A stretch of 64,000 nucleotides of DNA. It comes from Pasteurella sp049670895 (GTDB lineage: Bacteria; Pseudomonadota; Gammaproteobacteria; Enterobacterales; Pasteurellaceae). The position numbers and the translations under genes are program-made. The notes under the pieces are model-generated. The model ran no database searches. It saw only the letters and a list, made by a program, of their open reading frames with translations, and was not told the DNA's origin. Below are positions 25,617-32,663 of the stretch, in pieces. Where the stretch lies: assembly GCF_049670895.1 (NCBI RefSeq), contig NZ_CP187170.1, one strand, 5' to 3'. Numbering within the stretch: position 1 is the stretch's first letter; each line of letters opens with the position of its first letter.

Positions 25617-25889
25617 TTATTCTATTAAATATGTTACTGTCTTTTCTTCTCCATTTTCATCTTTGTATGTGTAGCTGACACGTGTTTTTCTATCTAGCTT
25701 TTCATTGACTTTATCAACTGTCATTTCAATTCTGAGCAACCATAGTGAGATCATCGTTGTTATAACAAAGGATTTCTCAATATTATTGAGAACGAAAATT
25801 CCAGTTATATGTAAGATAAAAGCAATAAACAATAACAGCATTGCTATTTTTACTGGCTTTTCAAGAAGTCGAAATAGTTTATTGAGCAT
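25617..25889 (-). CDS. Two-helix membrane protein
   Basis: A 90-residue protein starting at MLNKLFRLLEKPVKIAM, preceded by GGAGAGAAAGAAC inside the end of rdgC. Two hydrophobic segments lie at about residues 14-35 and 44-62, followed by a soluble charged tail ending EEKTVTYLIE. The start overlaps the rdgC end by 11 bp, which suggests coupling. Function unknown. Confidence 0.6.
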   Translation of the reverse strand: MLNKLFRLLEKPVKIAMLLLFIAFILHITGIFVLNNIEKSFVITTMISLWLLRIEMTVDKVNEKLDRKTRVSYTYKDENGEEKTVTYLIE

Positions 25890-26790
25890 GTTCTTTCTCT
25901 CCACCAAACTCATTAATTAGCATTTCTGTTATTTTGGAAAGAACGCTTGTCATTAAGATAAAATCTGCATCAAAACGCTGTGCAATATCTTCTTTGAGAA
26001 TGTCGTCATTTTTATCAAGTACATAATCAGCGAACTTCAAACGTTTGAGCGTGCCATCTTCGTTTAGCGTGAATTGTAAGTTGTCTTCCCAATTCAACTG
26101 CAATGATACGACTTGCTTGCCAGCGACTAATAAACCTTGAATGTCCTCGCAGTGAAAGTCTTGATTTTTTAAAACAGCCTCTCCATTACTATTAAAGTCT
26201 ATTAATTTACTATCGCCTTGCAAATCTATCCATTCTGGAGTTTTATCTGCGGTTACCCACGACGTCATCACAAGACTCGGCTCTTTAGCGAAAGCTAATG
26301 GAACAACTGGCAACGATCCAAGCGTTTTACGCAATAACGCCAACACATCTTCTGCTAGTTTATGTGAGCTTGCATCGACATAAATCAAGCCTTTTTCCAC
26401 ATCAATGAAAAGTGCGGTCTGTTTATACTTGCTGAACGCTTGCTGAAGCAGCACTGCAATAACATCATCTTTTAACGATAGCTTTTCCACTTTCTTTAAT
26501 TTACGCACTTGTTTCTGTTCAAGCTCCGCAACTCGCTTGTTCAGTTCGTTATTGATAACGTGAGCTGGAAGGATCTTCTCTTCTTTCATTGCCACTAACA
26601 TAATTTTATTTTCTGCTGTATGGTGGAGTAGCTCACTGTTGATAATTGGCGATGTCCAACCGAAACGGCTCATTTCTGACTTCTCACAAGGAACATATTT
26701 ACATCCTTGTAACGCCTCTTGTAATTTTTCTGTTGACCAGTCTAACTGCTTTGTTAGACGGTAAATCATTGCATTTTTAAACCAAAACAT
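25879..26790 (-). CDS. rdgC: Recombination-associated protein RdgC
   Basis: Ring-shaped DNA-binding protein that limits RecA filament formation. At 303 residues it equals E. coli RdgC. MFWFKNAMIYRLTKQLDWST is the conserved N-terminus, and KCxPCE-type and SRFGWTSPI segments follow. Its occurrence in a phage early operon beside an SSB gene suggests a role in phage recombination or replication. It is framed by a terminator upstream and a membrane protein gene overlapping downstream. Confidence 0.93.
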   Translation of the reverse strand: MFWFKNAMIYRLTKQLDWSTEKLQEALQGCKYVPCEKSEMSRFGWTSPIINSELLHHTAENKIMLVAMKEEKILPAHVINNELNKRVAELEQKQVRKLKKVEKLSLKDDVIAVLLQQAFSKYKQTALFIDVEKGLIYVDASSHKLAEDVLALLRKTLGSLPVVPLAFAKEPSLVMTSWVTADKTPEWIDLQGDSKLIDFNSNGEAVLKNQDFHCEDIQGLLVAGKQVVSLQLNWEDNLQFTLNEDGTLKRLKFADYVLDKNDDILKEDIAQRFDADFILMTSVLSKITEMLINEFGGEKEHAQ

Positions 26791-26812
26791 AACTTTTTCC
26801 TTATTTCATATA

Positions 26813-26834
26813 CAAAAAAACACGCTATTGCGTG
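26813..26834 (-). terminator. Intrinsic terminator upstream of rdgC
   Basis: CACGC and GCGTG stem followed on the minus strand by TTTTTTTG. A second inverted repeat, AGTATTTAAG...CTTAAATACT, lies just upstream at 26842-26866. Confidence 0.7.
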
Positions 26835-26883
26835 CCATTTGAGTATTTAAGTAATCCTTAAATACTGAACATAACTTATTGGG

Positions 26884-27162
26884 TTAATTTTTTTTATTTA
26901 ATTTATAACCTACTACACTATTACGCCCTATTATTTTTTTCCCATTTCCTCTCGTTACTTTAGAAAAAGTATCATTTACCCTGGTCAATTGATCGTTTTC
27001 ATTTTCCAAGCATTTGATTCTGTTTTTTAATTGTTCGTTCTCAATCTTTAAGATTTTTAATTCTTTTTTCGATTGCTCGATACAAATCGCTTGTTCACTA
27101 GCAAGACTGCACCAGTGTTTTACTTGTTTTCTCAGTGAGAAAGGGTTAAATCCTAGTTTCAT
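26884..27162 (-). CDS. Coiled-coil hypothetical protein
   Basis: A 92-residue basic protein with a predicted coiled coil at about residues 28-70 (repeated Leu/Ile at heptad positions in KKELKILKIENEQLKNRIK). It lies between ssb and rdgC in the leftward operon. I do not recognise the family. Confidence 0.55.
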   Translation of the reverse strand: MKLGFNPFSLRKQVKHWCSLASEQAICIEQSKKELKILKIENEQLKNRIKCLENENDQLTRVNDTFSKVTRGNGKKIIGRNSVVGYKLNKKN

Positions 27163-27177
27163 TTTAGAACTCCAGTT

Positions 27178-27606
27178 TTAGAATGGAATATTGTCGCAAT
27201 TAAACGCATCGCCATAAATATCCGCTGGTGGATTGTTATTTTCTTGATTTAAAGATTGTTGAGAATTATTTTGCTTGCCATCAAGAAGAACTAACTTGTC
27301 TGCAATAACTTCTGTAATGTATCTGTCTTGCCCGTTTTGGTCTTGCCATTTACGTGTTCGGAGCTTGCCTTCTATATAGACTTTCGAGCCTTTTTTCAAA
27401 AACTGTGCTGCAATATCAGCCTGTCTTCGATATATCGTAATGCGATGCCATTCGACCATTTCACGCTTTTCGCCACTTGCTTTATCTATCCAAGATTCAC
27501 TTGTTGCTACGCTGATATTTGTCACGGCTTCGCCGTTTGTCATTACCTTGTGATCAGGATCTTGACCTAAATTTCCGACGATAATTACTTTATTAACTCC
27601 AGCCAT
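27178..27606 (-). CDS. ssb: Single-stranded DNA-binding protein
   Basis: A 142-residue SSB with an OB fold over residues 1-108 (MAGVNKVIIVGNLGQDPDHK, WHRITIYRRQADIAAQFLKK), a short Gln/Asn-rich linker and a C-terminal tip ending CDNIPF. The tip is less acidic than the bacterial DDDIPF. It coats single-stranded DNA and recruits partners through the tip. It overlaps the HD gene by 14 bp and belongs to the early operon. Confidence 0.93.
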   Translation of the reverse strand: MAGVNKVIIVGNLGQDPDHKVMTNGEAVTNISVATSESWIDKASGEKREMVEWHRITIYRRQADIAAQFLKKGSKVYIEGKLRTRKWQDQNGQDRYITEVIADKLVLLDGKQNNSQQSLNQENNNPPADIYGDAFNCDNIPF

Positions 27607-28153
27607 TGTTAACCTCTTTGATTAATTTGTTAAATTGTGCGAGAAATTCACGCTCTGCAACTTCATGCGACCACGGTGAAATATAAATATTCGCTGTTGG
27701 TATGTCTTTTAGTTGTGGCCATTCTAGATTACCATTAGGCAATAACTGTTTTTTTTCTGTTGCTAGCATTATAAGATCCATTTTTTTAATTTCTGGTCTG
27801 TCTATATCAAATGGATTTAGGTTAAATCGTTGAAATATTTTCACTTGGAAAATAGATTCAATAGAAGAATAAGTGACACCGAGTAGTTTTTTTAAAGGTG
27901 TCGGAATGTCTTTTACATACGCTTCTGATGCATCATGTAGTAAAAACACTAATGCAAGATCGGGGTATCCTGTTTCTTCAAGAATAGCACTGCCTAATAC
28001 ACAATGTTGTGCAACACTGTAAGGTATTTCTGTTTGACCTAAAAATCTGTTTTCAAATGAAAGATTGTGTGCAATATCTCGAATATCAATTTGATCGATA
28101 CATGGATTCTGAAAATCAACTGTATTGCCATAGTAAGTATTAATTTGGTACAT
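27593..28153 (-). CDS. HD-domain phosphohydrolase, YfbR-like
   Basis: A 186-residue protein with metal-binding residues in SVAQHC (His50) and LLHDASEAYVKDIPTPLK (His73-Asp74), and a later Asp in EIKKMDLIMLATE. The pattern fits 5'-deoxynucleotidase-type HD proteins, which are frequent in phage early operons and may adjust nucleotide pools. It overlaps ssb downstream and the next upstream gene by 14 bp. Confidence 0.8.
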   Translation of the reverse strand: MYQINTYYGNTVDFQNPCIDQIDIRDIAHNLSFENRFLGQTEIPYSVAQHCVLGSAILEETGYPDLALVFLLHDASEAYVKDIPTPLKKLLGVTYSSIESIFQVKIFQRFNLNPFDIDRPEIKKMDLIMLATEKKQLLPNGNLEWPQLKDIPTANIYISPWSHEVAEREFLAQFNKLIKEVNNGWS

Positions 28154-28418
28154 AGAGTTCCTCTAATTTTTCTTTTTCTGGTAAAGCAGAATTAAAAATT
28201 CTGATACGTCGGTTTAATTGTAAAACGGCTATTTTTTCGCATAAGAAGTGATGTGTTATCTCAATAACATTGCCGTTGGGTGAGATAATTGCACCATAAT
28301 AAAAAGGTGGTTTCTTAATAATTTCTGCTCGATATGGCGAATTATTTACTTTTTTTATTGTTTTTTTCTGTCGTCGATAAGGCGAGTTGCTGCTTCGCCA
28401 ATGTGAATTTTTTCGCAT
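28140..28418 (-). CDS. Hypothetical basic phage protein
   Basis: A 92-residue protein with a strongly basic N-terminus (MRKNSHWRSSNSPYRRQKK) and a C-terminal part KPPFYYGAIISPNGNVIEIT. Its start lies inside the end of the upstream gene and its end overlaps the HD gene. I do not recognise the family. An overlap of 77 bp with the upstream gene is unusual, so the true start may be further in. Confidence 0.45.
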   Translation of the reverse strand: MRKNSHWRSSNSPYRRQKKTIKKVNNSPYRAEIIKKPPFYYGAIISPNGNVIEITHHFLCEKIAVLQLNRRIRIFNSALPEKEKLEELYVPN

Positions 28419-28590
28419 ATTTAAATTCCTCCTCTGTCATGTTTCTTGGAGTGTCGCCAAATTCTGCGATCCATTCTGCTTTTGCTTGAGCTTCCCAATC
28501 GATTTCTAGCTCTTTTGCTTTTAAGTTTGTGCTAATTGCTAGAATCAGAATGATTGCTCCAGCAAGATTCCAGGTATTGATGTTTTTCAT
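28342..28590 (-). CDS. Hypothetical protein with N-terminal hydrophobic segment
   Basis: An 82-residue protein; MKNINTWNLAGAIILILAIS is a signal peptide or membrane anchor, followed by an acidic region with DWEAQAKAEWIAEFGD and a Lys-rich tail. It is the first gene of the leftward operon after the terminator at 28602-28625. Function unknown. Confidence 0.55.
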   Translation of the reverse strand: MKNINTWNLAGAIILILAISTNLKAKELEIDWEAQAKAEWIAEFGDTPRNMTEEEFKYAKKFTLAKQQLALSTTEKNNKKSK

Positions 28591-28601
28591 TTTCTTTCTC
28601 C

Positions 28602-28625
28602 AAAAAAAAGCCCTCTTTCGAGGGC
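28602..28625 (-). terminator. Intrinsic terminator at the head of the leftward operon
   Basis: GCCCTC and GAGGGC stem with loop TTTC, followed on the minus strand by TTTTTTTT. It lies between the immunity region and the first gene of the leftward operon, so leftward transcription must read through it or restart. Confidence 0.8.
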
Positions 28626-28656
28626 GGAGTGGTAATTAACAACTGCTTTTGTAATA

Positions 28657-28985
28657 TCAATAAATCACACTCAATGAATGTGATTTGTTGATACCGAGCT
28701 TGCTTAGAATCTTATCAAGTGTTGGGTCGTCATCCCAATTTAGTACATCTCCTGATGTTGCTCGTTGTGACTAACTCATTGAGCCAACTTCAAATCCTAT
28801 GAAGTCCGTTAGAATACTTGCGTTTGGGCTTCCTGATTCACTGCCAGTGCTGAAATTTCCGCAAGTATGCACATAACTTGATTCGGGCTTTGGTTCCGTC
28901 TTGTTGAGTGCGGTGGGTCTGTTACCACGCTTTTACTAACACTCTCACCATCGGGCAAGCTATGCGTTTTTATCCAGTTTGTCTA
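28657..28985 (-). pseudogene. Decayed small phage ORF (frameshift plus stop)
   Basis: Two minus-strand frames read as one broken protein. The first part reads KTHSLPDGESVSKSVVTDPP then HSTRRNQSPNQVMC. One base out of frame it continues TCGNFSTGSESGSPNASILT then DFIGFEVGSMS, reaches a TAG at 28771-28773, and goes on SQRATSGDVLNWDDDPTLDK to a TGA at 28657. No start codon is obvious. The family is unrecognised. The coherent composition on both sides of each break argues for a recently inactivated gene. This explains most of the 28626-29113 gap. Confidence 0.5.
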
Positions 28986-29113
28986 AAACTCAAAACAGGT
29001 TAATGATGAGTGCCTTTCTTTATGCTTGTAAGGCTCAAGCCCTCTTGTATGCGACTACATCAAGGAATATAATGTTTCTTGCGACTACAATTTAATCTAA
29101 TCGAGGAAACATC

Positions 29114-29641
29114 ATGGAAGCTGCTTATGCCACATTGATTAACACCATATTGACTAGGATCGTTTTTAATCACATGACCATGTTTCTTGCTTTCTTATTT
29201 AGTAGTTTCTACTTTATGCCACCCGAGTTAGTGGCTGATATAGATTCTAAAACACCACCTTTCTTTCCTAGCTGGTTTCCTCTCTCTGCTTTAGGGAGTA
29301 TTGTTATTACCTTTATTGCAACAGCTATTTGGATTTTGCTTTGTAATGGAGTAAAGGCTATTTATCATCATTTTCGTCTTTCATCTAAAGTGAACTCTGA
29401 AGAAGAACGGCTTATTTCACTTATTCCCAATCTTTCTGAATTAGAAAAGGGGATATTAGTTTCAGCTTGTTTAGGTGAACGTATTTGGAATGATGATTTT
29501 AAGGTCAAGGTTGCAATTGAGAAACTTCTTCATCTAAATCTTATTCATTATTCTTGGGTTGCTGATTATTATGAAATTAATGAGCTTATTCGCCCATTCA
29601 TCATTAAAGAATTGGATAAATCCGCTAAATCCCATCATTAA
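29114..29641 (+). CDS. SieB-like superinfection exclusion membrane protein
   Basis: A 175-residue protein with two transmembrane segments at about residues 16-38 and 55-80 and a soluble C-terminal domain (NLSELEKGILVSACLGERIW onward). This plan and the position next to the leftward operator, opposite in strand to the leftward early operon, match SieB of lambda and P22, which aborts superinfecting phage. Sequence similarity to SieB is not strong by eye, so this is position and topology more than identity. The start follows GAGGAAACATC. Confidence 0.5.
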   Translation: MEAAYATLINTILTRIVFNHMTMFLAFLFSSFYFMPPELVADIDSKTPPFFPSWFPLSALGSIVITFIATAIWILLCNGVKAIYHHFRLSSKVNSEEERLISLIPNLSELEKGILVSACLGERIWNDDFKVKVAIEKLLHLNLIHYSWVADYYEINELIRPFIIKELDKSAKSHH

Positions 29642-29686
29642 CCTGTTTCAAATTTTTAAAGAGCGTGAGATGTGTATCTCGTTTTG

Positions 29687-29776
29687 TTGTGTTTATTAAA
29701 CACCATTTGTGTTTATTTGTAAACACATTAAACACATTAATTTTTTAAATATTGTGTTTACGTGTGTTAAGCGTGT
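29687..29776. promoter_or_regulatory. OL-like repressor operator cluster
   Basis: The 9-mer TTGTGTTTA occurs at 29687, 29707 and 29752, partly as palindromes such as TGTGTTTA-TTTG-TAAACACA (29709-29728). The same 9-mer recurs upstream of cro and at the late promoter. This region is the natural leftward control site. The rest of the 29642-29937 gap shows no gene. Confidence 0.6.
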
Positions 29777-29937
29777 GATTTCCAAAGAAAAAGATTTTTG
29801 AAATTTTTTGATTAATTGCTGAATTTGTGAGCTATGTCACAGAAAAGAGGGGTGTTAGTGCATCAAAAACAAAGCACAAAAGGATTTGTGAATCGAAAAT
29901 TGGGAAGTTTGATTGGATAATGAATTGAGGGTAAAGA

Positions 29938-29961
29938 AAAACCGCCAGTGTGGCGGTTATT
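29938..29961 (-). terminator. Terminator of the HigBA-containing operon
   Basis: AACCGCCA and TGGCGGTT stem followed on the minus strand by TTTCTTT. It overlaps the stop of the third gene and isolates the operon from the leftward control region. Confidence 0.75.
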
Positions 29962-30373
29962 ATATTGGATAATAAATCCTATCTACAAATAGCTCATTGG
30001 CAAATTTAATATTTGAATATTTTAGAGCGTTACTTACTATTTTGTTGATAGTTTTATTTACGCGTTTTGTAAATTCATCTCCATTCTCATTAATCATTTT
30101 CTTAAACTCAACATCAGATAATATTGATGTTTTAATATGAAAACCCATGATGAATTCAAATGAAATCTGAACTTCAGGAGAATCAATTTCAATCAAAAAT
30201 GGGAAAACAACCATGTTATATCTATCTTCTTTTGTAAAAATAGGTTGAGCAATTCCAAAAGAAACATTGATATTAACATTGTGTTTAACATCATTTTTTA
30301 TTTCGCCATTTATTTCAACAAGTAACCGTCGAATGTAAAAGTTTTTTTCTTCTAAATAGTCATTTATATACAT
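29960..30373 (-). CDS. Third gene of a HigBA operon; possible SecB-like chaperone
   Basis: A 137-residue protein with no signal peptide. Its order of predicted elements resembles SecB: an N-terminal strand (NFYIRRLLVEING), two long strands (VNINVSFGIAQPIF and YNMVVFPFLIEID), a strand followed by Gly (ISFEFIMGFHIK), then helices with FTKRVNKTINKIVSNALKYS. In E. coli SecB the corresponding parts end in GGIFSIAG and PYARECITSMVSRG. Gene order higB-higA-this gene matches the toxin-antitoxin-chaperone operons known from Mycobacterium tuberculosis. Residue identity is low, so the SecB call is an inference. Confidence 0.4.
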   Translation of the reverse strand: MYINDYLEEKNFYIRRLLVEINGEIKNDVKHNVNINVSFGIAQPIFTKEDRYNMVVFPFLIEIDSPEVQISFEFIMGFHIKTSILSDVEFKKMINENGDEFTKRVNKTINKIVSNALKYSNIKFANELFVDRIYYPI

Positions 30374-30391
30374 ATTTATACCTTGTATTTT

Positions 30392-30892
30392 CTATCGCTG
30401 GACTTGATGAGTTTTGTATTGTAATTTATCAGAACTAACGAGTATTACCTCTTCTAATCTAATAGCAATTGTCTGTATAAAACGAGGAAGAATATTGTAG
30501 TGTGGCTTTATGTCATAATTAGGAGTGAGTAGCTCATAATCAGGAATAAGTAGCTCACTAGGAATATTTAGACCACCAGTTAGCTTCCTAATCATATTTA
30601 AAGTCAGTTTTCTTTTGTAATTTAGAATTTCAGAAACTCGTGAGTAAGAACCTAGATACTGAACCATATCTCTATTCGAAAGATTATTTTGATCCATAAA
30701 GAATTTAATTACTCTAACCGGATCTGTTTTTACTGGTGGATATTTTTTATCTTCATAATGCTTAATCAACAACGAAAGCAATTCAAATTCATCAAATTCA
30801 GGGGTATTTTCCACCAGTTCCGAATCAGCTAATTCAATAATGCGATCCATTGCTGCATTATACTGCGCTTTATCTTTAATCAATGTCCACAT
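30392..30892 (-). CDS. higA: HigA-type antitoxin with C-terminal extension
   Basis: A 166-residue protein of the YgjM type: an N-terminal region with EFDEFELLSLLIKHYEDKK, then an Xre helix-turn-helix in FFMDQNNLSNRDMVQYLGSY and SRVSEILNYKRKLTLNMIRK. Related antitoxins normally end soon after the segment matching LNIPSELLIPDY. Here about 45 more residues follow (LLTPNYDIKPHYNILPRFIQ onward), rich in Ile, Leu and Tyr. Such an extension is what chaperone-dependent antitoxins carry. The start has GGGGAG at good spacing and lies 2 bp after the toxin gene. Confidence 0.8.
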   Translation of the reverse strand: MWTLIKDKAQYNAAMDRIIELADSELVENTPEFDEFELLSLLIKHYEDKKYPPVKTDPVRVIKFFMDQNNLSNRDMVQYLGSYSRVSEILNYKRKLTLNMIRKLTGGLNIPSELLIPDYELLTPNYDIKPHYNILPRFIQTIAIRLEEVILVSSDKLQYKTHQVQR

Positions 30893-30894
30893 AA

Positions 30895-31200
30895 TTACTC
30901 CCCTTGAGCTAGCTTATTAAAATCTTTTTTATCATATTCTGCATGAGTGCCAATCCACTTAACAATCATCTTGCCAGCAACATATACAACCTTAACGAAT
31001 AACCTGTGATGATTGCCATTTATATTAAAAATACAATGCGCTTTGGGCAAAAAAGAAACGCTACTAAACATCTTTTTTAGCTCTTGTGTAGTTTTGAATT
31101 GACTTGTTTCCATTACCACAATCCAATCCTCTATTGATGAACGAGCATTAGGATGTATTTCAGCATACTGAATAAGTTTTTCTTTACCAATAATGTCCAA
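30895..31200 (-). CDS. higB: HigB-type mRNA interferase toxin
   Basis: A 101-residue RelE-superfamily toxin of the YgjN type. The blocks CIFNINGNHHRLFVKVVYVA, KMIVKWIGTHAEYDK match the family core of HigB, which cleaves mRNA on the ribosome. No ATG is available: a stop lies five codons upstream in frame, so translation probably begins at the TTG at 31200, seven bases after AGGAAA. A weak start would keep toxin output below antitoxin. It precedes higA, the reverse of most type II pairs and normal for HigBA. Confidence 0.8.
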   Translation of the reverse strand: MDIIGKEKLIQYAEIHPNARSSIEDWIVVMETSQFKTTQELKKMFSSVSFLPKAHCIFNINGNHHRLFVKVVYVAGKMIVKWIGTHAEYDKKDFNKLAQGE

Positions 31201-31289
31201 TTGGATTTCCTATTCTACTTTACTTTTCCCAAAATGGGAAATTATCTTTCACTTTGCTTGTTTAATGATTAAATATTAACCTTTGCAAT

Positions 31290-31979
31290 CTAATCACAAA
31301 GCACAGACCACCAGAAGACTTTGCCTAAAATTGTAATCTCGTTTAAATCAACCACTTCCTCAGGTGCGGAATCAGGGTTGTAACTTCTTATTCTCACTTG
31401 TTCATTTGGCATCTTGTGTAAGATTTTAATGCGTAGTAGACCACCGTGATTTATTGCGTAAATTTTGCCGTCTTTTATCGTGGTATTACCACGATCTATG
31501 CCTACCGTTGCACCATCAGGAATAACAGGCTCCATTGAATCGCCATCCGCTGTAATACAGACTGCATTATCATATTGCACGCCTTGTTTGCGTAGCGTGG
31601 CTTTAGAAAAACGAAGCTTAAAGTTGTTGTAGTCCATGATGTCGTCAACAAATCCATTCCCCGCTGCAAAACGAATATCTTTCAAGAAAGGCACTTCTAC
31701 CTCATCATCGTGAAGTGGGGTATTACGATCCCATAAATCAAATGAACCAATATCTTTTACATTAGATTCTACTTTTCCTTGATCACCATATTTCAGCCAA
31801 TCAAGAGTCACACCAAGTCCCTCAGCTATTTTTCCTAGAATGTAATCATCCATCTCACGAGTGCCCGCCTCGTAATTACCAATTCTGGATTGGTTCCACC
31901 CTATACGTTCGCCTAGTTTTGCTTGGCTAAGTCTTAATTCGAGTCTCTTTGACTTAATTCTGTCGATAATTTTGCTCAT
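31290..31979 (-). CDS. CI repressor, LexA-type autocleaving
   Basis: A 229-residue lysogeny repressor. An Xre helix-turn-helix occupies residues 5-60 (LSQAKLGERIGWNQSRIGNY). The C-terminal S24 peptidase domain has the cleavage pair Ala106-Gly107 in FAAGNG, nucleophile Ser149 in GDSMEP and the general-base Lys185 in LRIKIL. RecA-stimulated self-cleavage, hence induction by DNA damage, is expected for this type. It is divergent from cro across a cluster of operator-like repeats. Confidence 0.92.
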   Translation of the reverse strand: MSKIIDRIKSKRLELRLSQAKLGERIGWNQSRIGNYEAGTREMDDYILGKIAEGLGVTLDWLKYGDQGKVESNVKDIGSFDLWDRNTPLHDDEVEVPFLKDIRFAAGNGFVDDIMDYNNFKLRFSKATLRKQGVQYDNAVCITADGDSMEPVIPDGATVGIDRGNTTIKDGKIYAINHGGLLRIKILHKMPNEQVRIRSYNPDSAPEEVVDLNEITILGKVFWWSVLCD

Positions 31980-32001
31980 AAAAACACCTCTTTTGAATTA
32001 T

Positions 32002-32096
32002 ATAACACATAACGTGTTTATATAAGTGTTAGAACAAGTTGCCAATTGTGTTTATATGTGTTTATAATAAACACGAAATTTGTGTTTAATGTGTTA
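32002..32096. promoter_or_regulatory. OR-like operator cluster between cI and cro
   Basis: TTGTGTTTA is at 32046 and 32080, with palindromes ATAACACATAACGTGTTTAT (from 32001) and TGTGTTTATAATAAACACG (32057-32075). Three sites in about 95 bp between divergent cI and cro is the lambda right-operator layout. The same 9-mer occurs in the left cluster. Confidence 0.7.
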
Positions 32097-32106
32097 AGGA
32101 TATCGT

Positions 32107-32316
32107 ATGAATAACTTACAAAAATACAGAAAGGAGACGGGCTTATCTCAAGCTAAATTCGCGAAAGAGATGGGCTGGAAACAGTCAAGAATTGGCAATT
32201 ATGAAGCTCGCGTGAGAACACCAACCCTGTTTAATGCGAAAGCGATTGTTAGAAAACTAAACGAGCTAGGCGTTAATTGCTCATTAGATGACATTTTCCC
32301 TTCTGTTCAAAACTAA
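32107..32316 (+). CDS. Cro-like repressor
   Basis: A 69-residue Xre helix-turn-helix protein (LSQAKFAKEMGWKQSRIGNY) transcribed divergently from the CI gene. The recognition helix WKQSRIGNY closely matches that of CI (WNQSRIGNY), so both should bind the same operators. It is the first gene of the rightward early operon. Confidence 0.85.
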   Translation: MNNLQKYRKETGLSQAKFAKEMGWKQSRIGNYEARVRTPTLFNAKAIVRKLNELGVNCSLDDIFPSVQN

Positions 32317-32336
32317 CTTACCAAAAGGGGTATGCA

Positions 32337-32612
32337 ATGGCACGCAATGAATTAACAAAATCTGCAATAGAAATTGCAGCCTTAGTGAGAAGAAAGGCAG
32401 TAGAAAGAACAGATAAAGAGCTTGCTGAATGTATCGGTATAGATCCAAGCACTTTATGTCGTTTTAAAGCAGAGCATTTAGATAAATTCTGTGCTTATTT
32501 AGATGAGCTTGGATTAACAGTGACAGAAAAAGGGCTTAATCAAATAAGTGATGCAGAGCTTGAGGCATTAAAGCTTTTTGCAAGTAAAGGTTTGGCTGAA
32601 TTTGGGCAATAA
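32337..32612 (+). CDS. CII-like transcriptional activator
   Basis: A 91-residue protein with a helix-turn-helix of the CII type (DKELAECIGIDPSTLCRFKA, about residues 26-45). Position directly after cro matches lambda cII, which activates repressor and integrase promoters on infection. A weak hairpin (CCACTG...CAGTGG, 32617-32634) follows. Function is inferred from position and fold. Confidence 0.75.
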   Translation: MARNELTKSAIEIAALVRRKAVERTDKELAECIGIDPSTLCRFKAEHLDKFCAYLDELGLTVTEKGLNQISDAELEALKLFASKGLAEFGQ

Positions 32613-32663
32613 AAAACCACTGTTGGAGCAGTGGTATTTAGGAAATATAAACCAAGGTGATTT

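Noticed and set aside
28626..29680. Lambda N-like antiterminator gene
   Set aside because: No arginine-rich short protein with a ribosome site was found on the minus strand; only the broken frame at 28657-28985 is readable.
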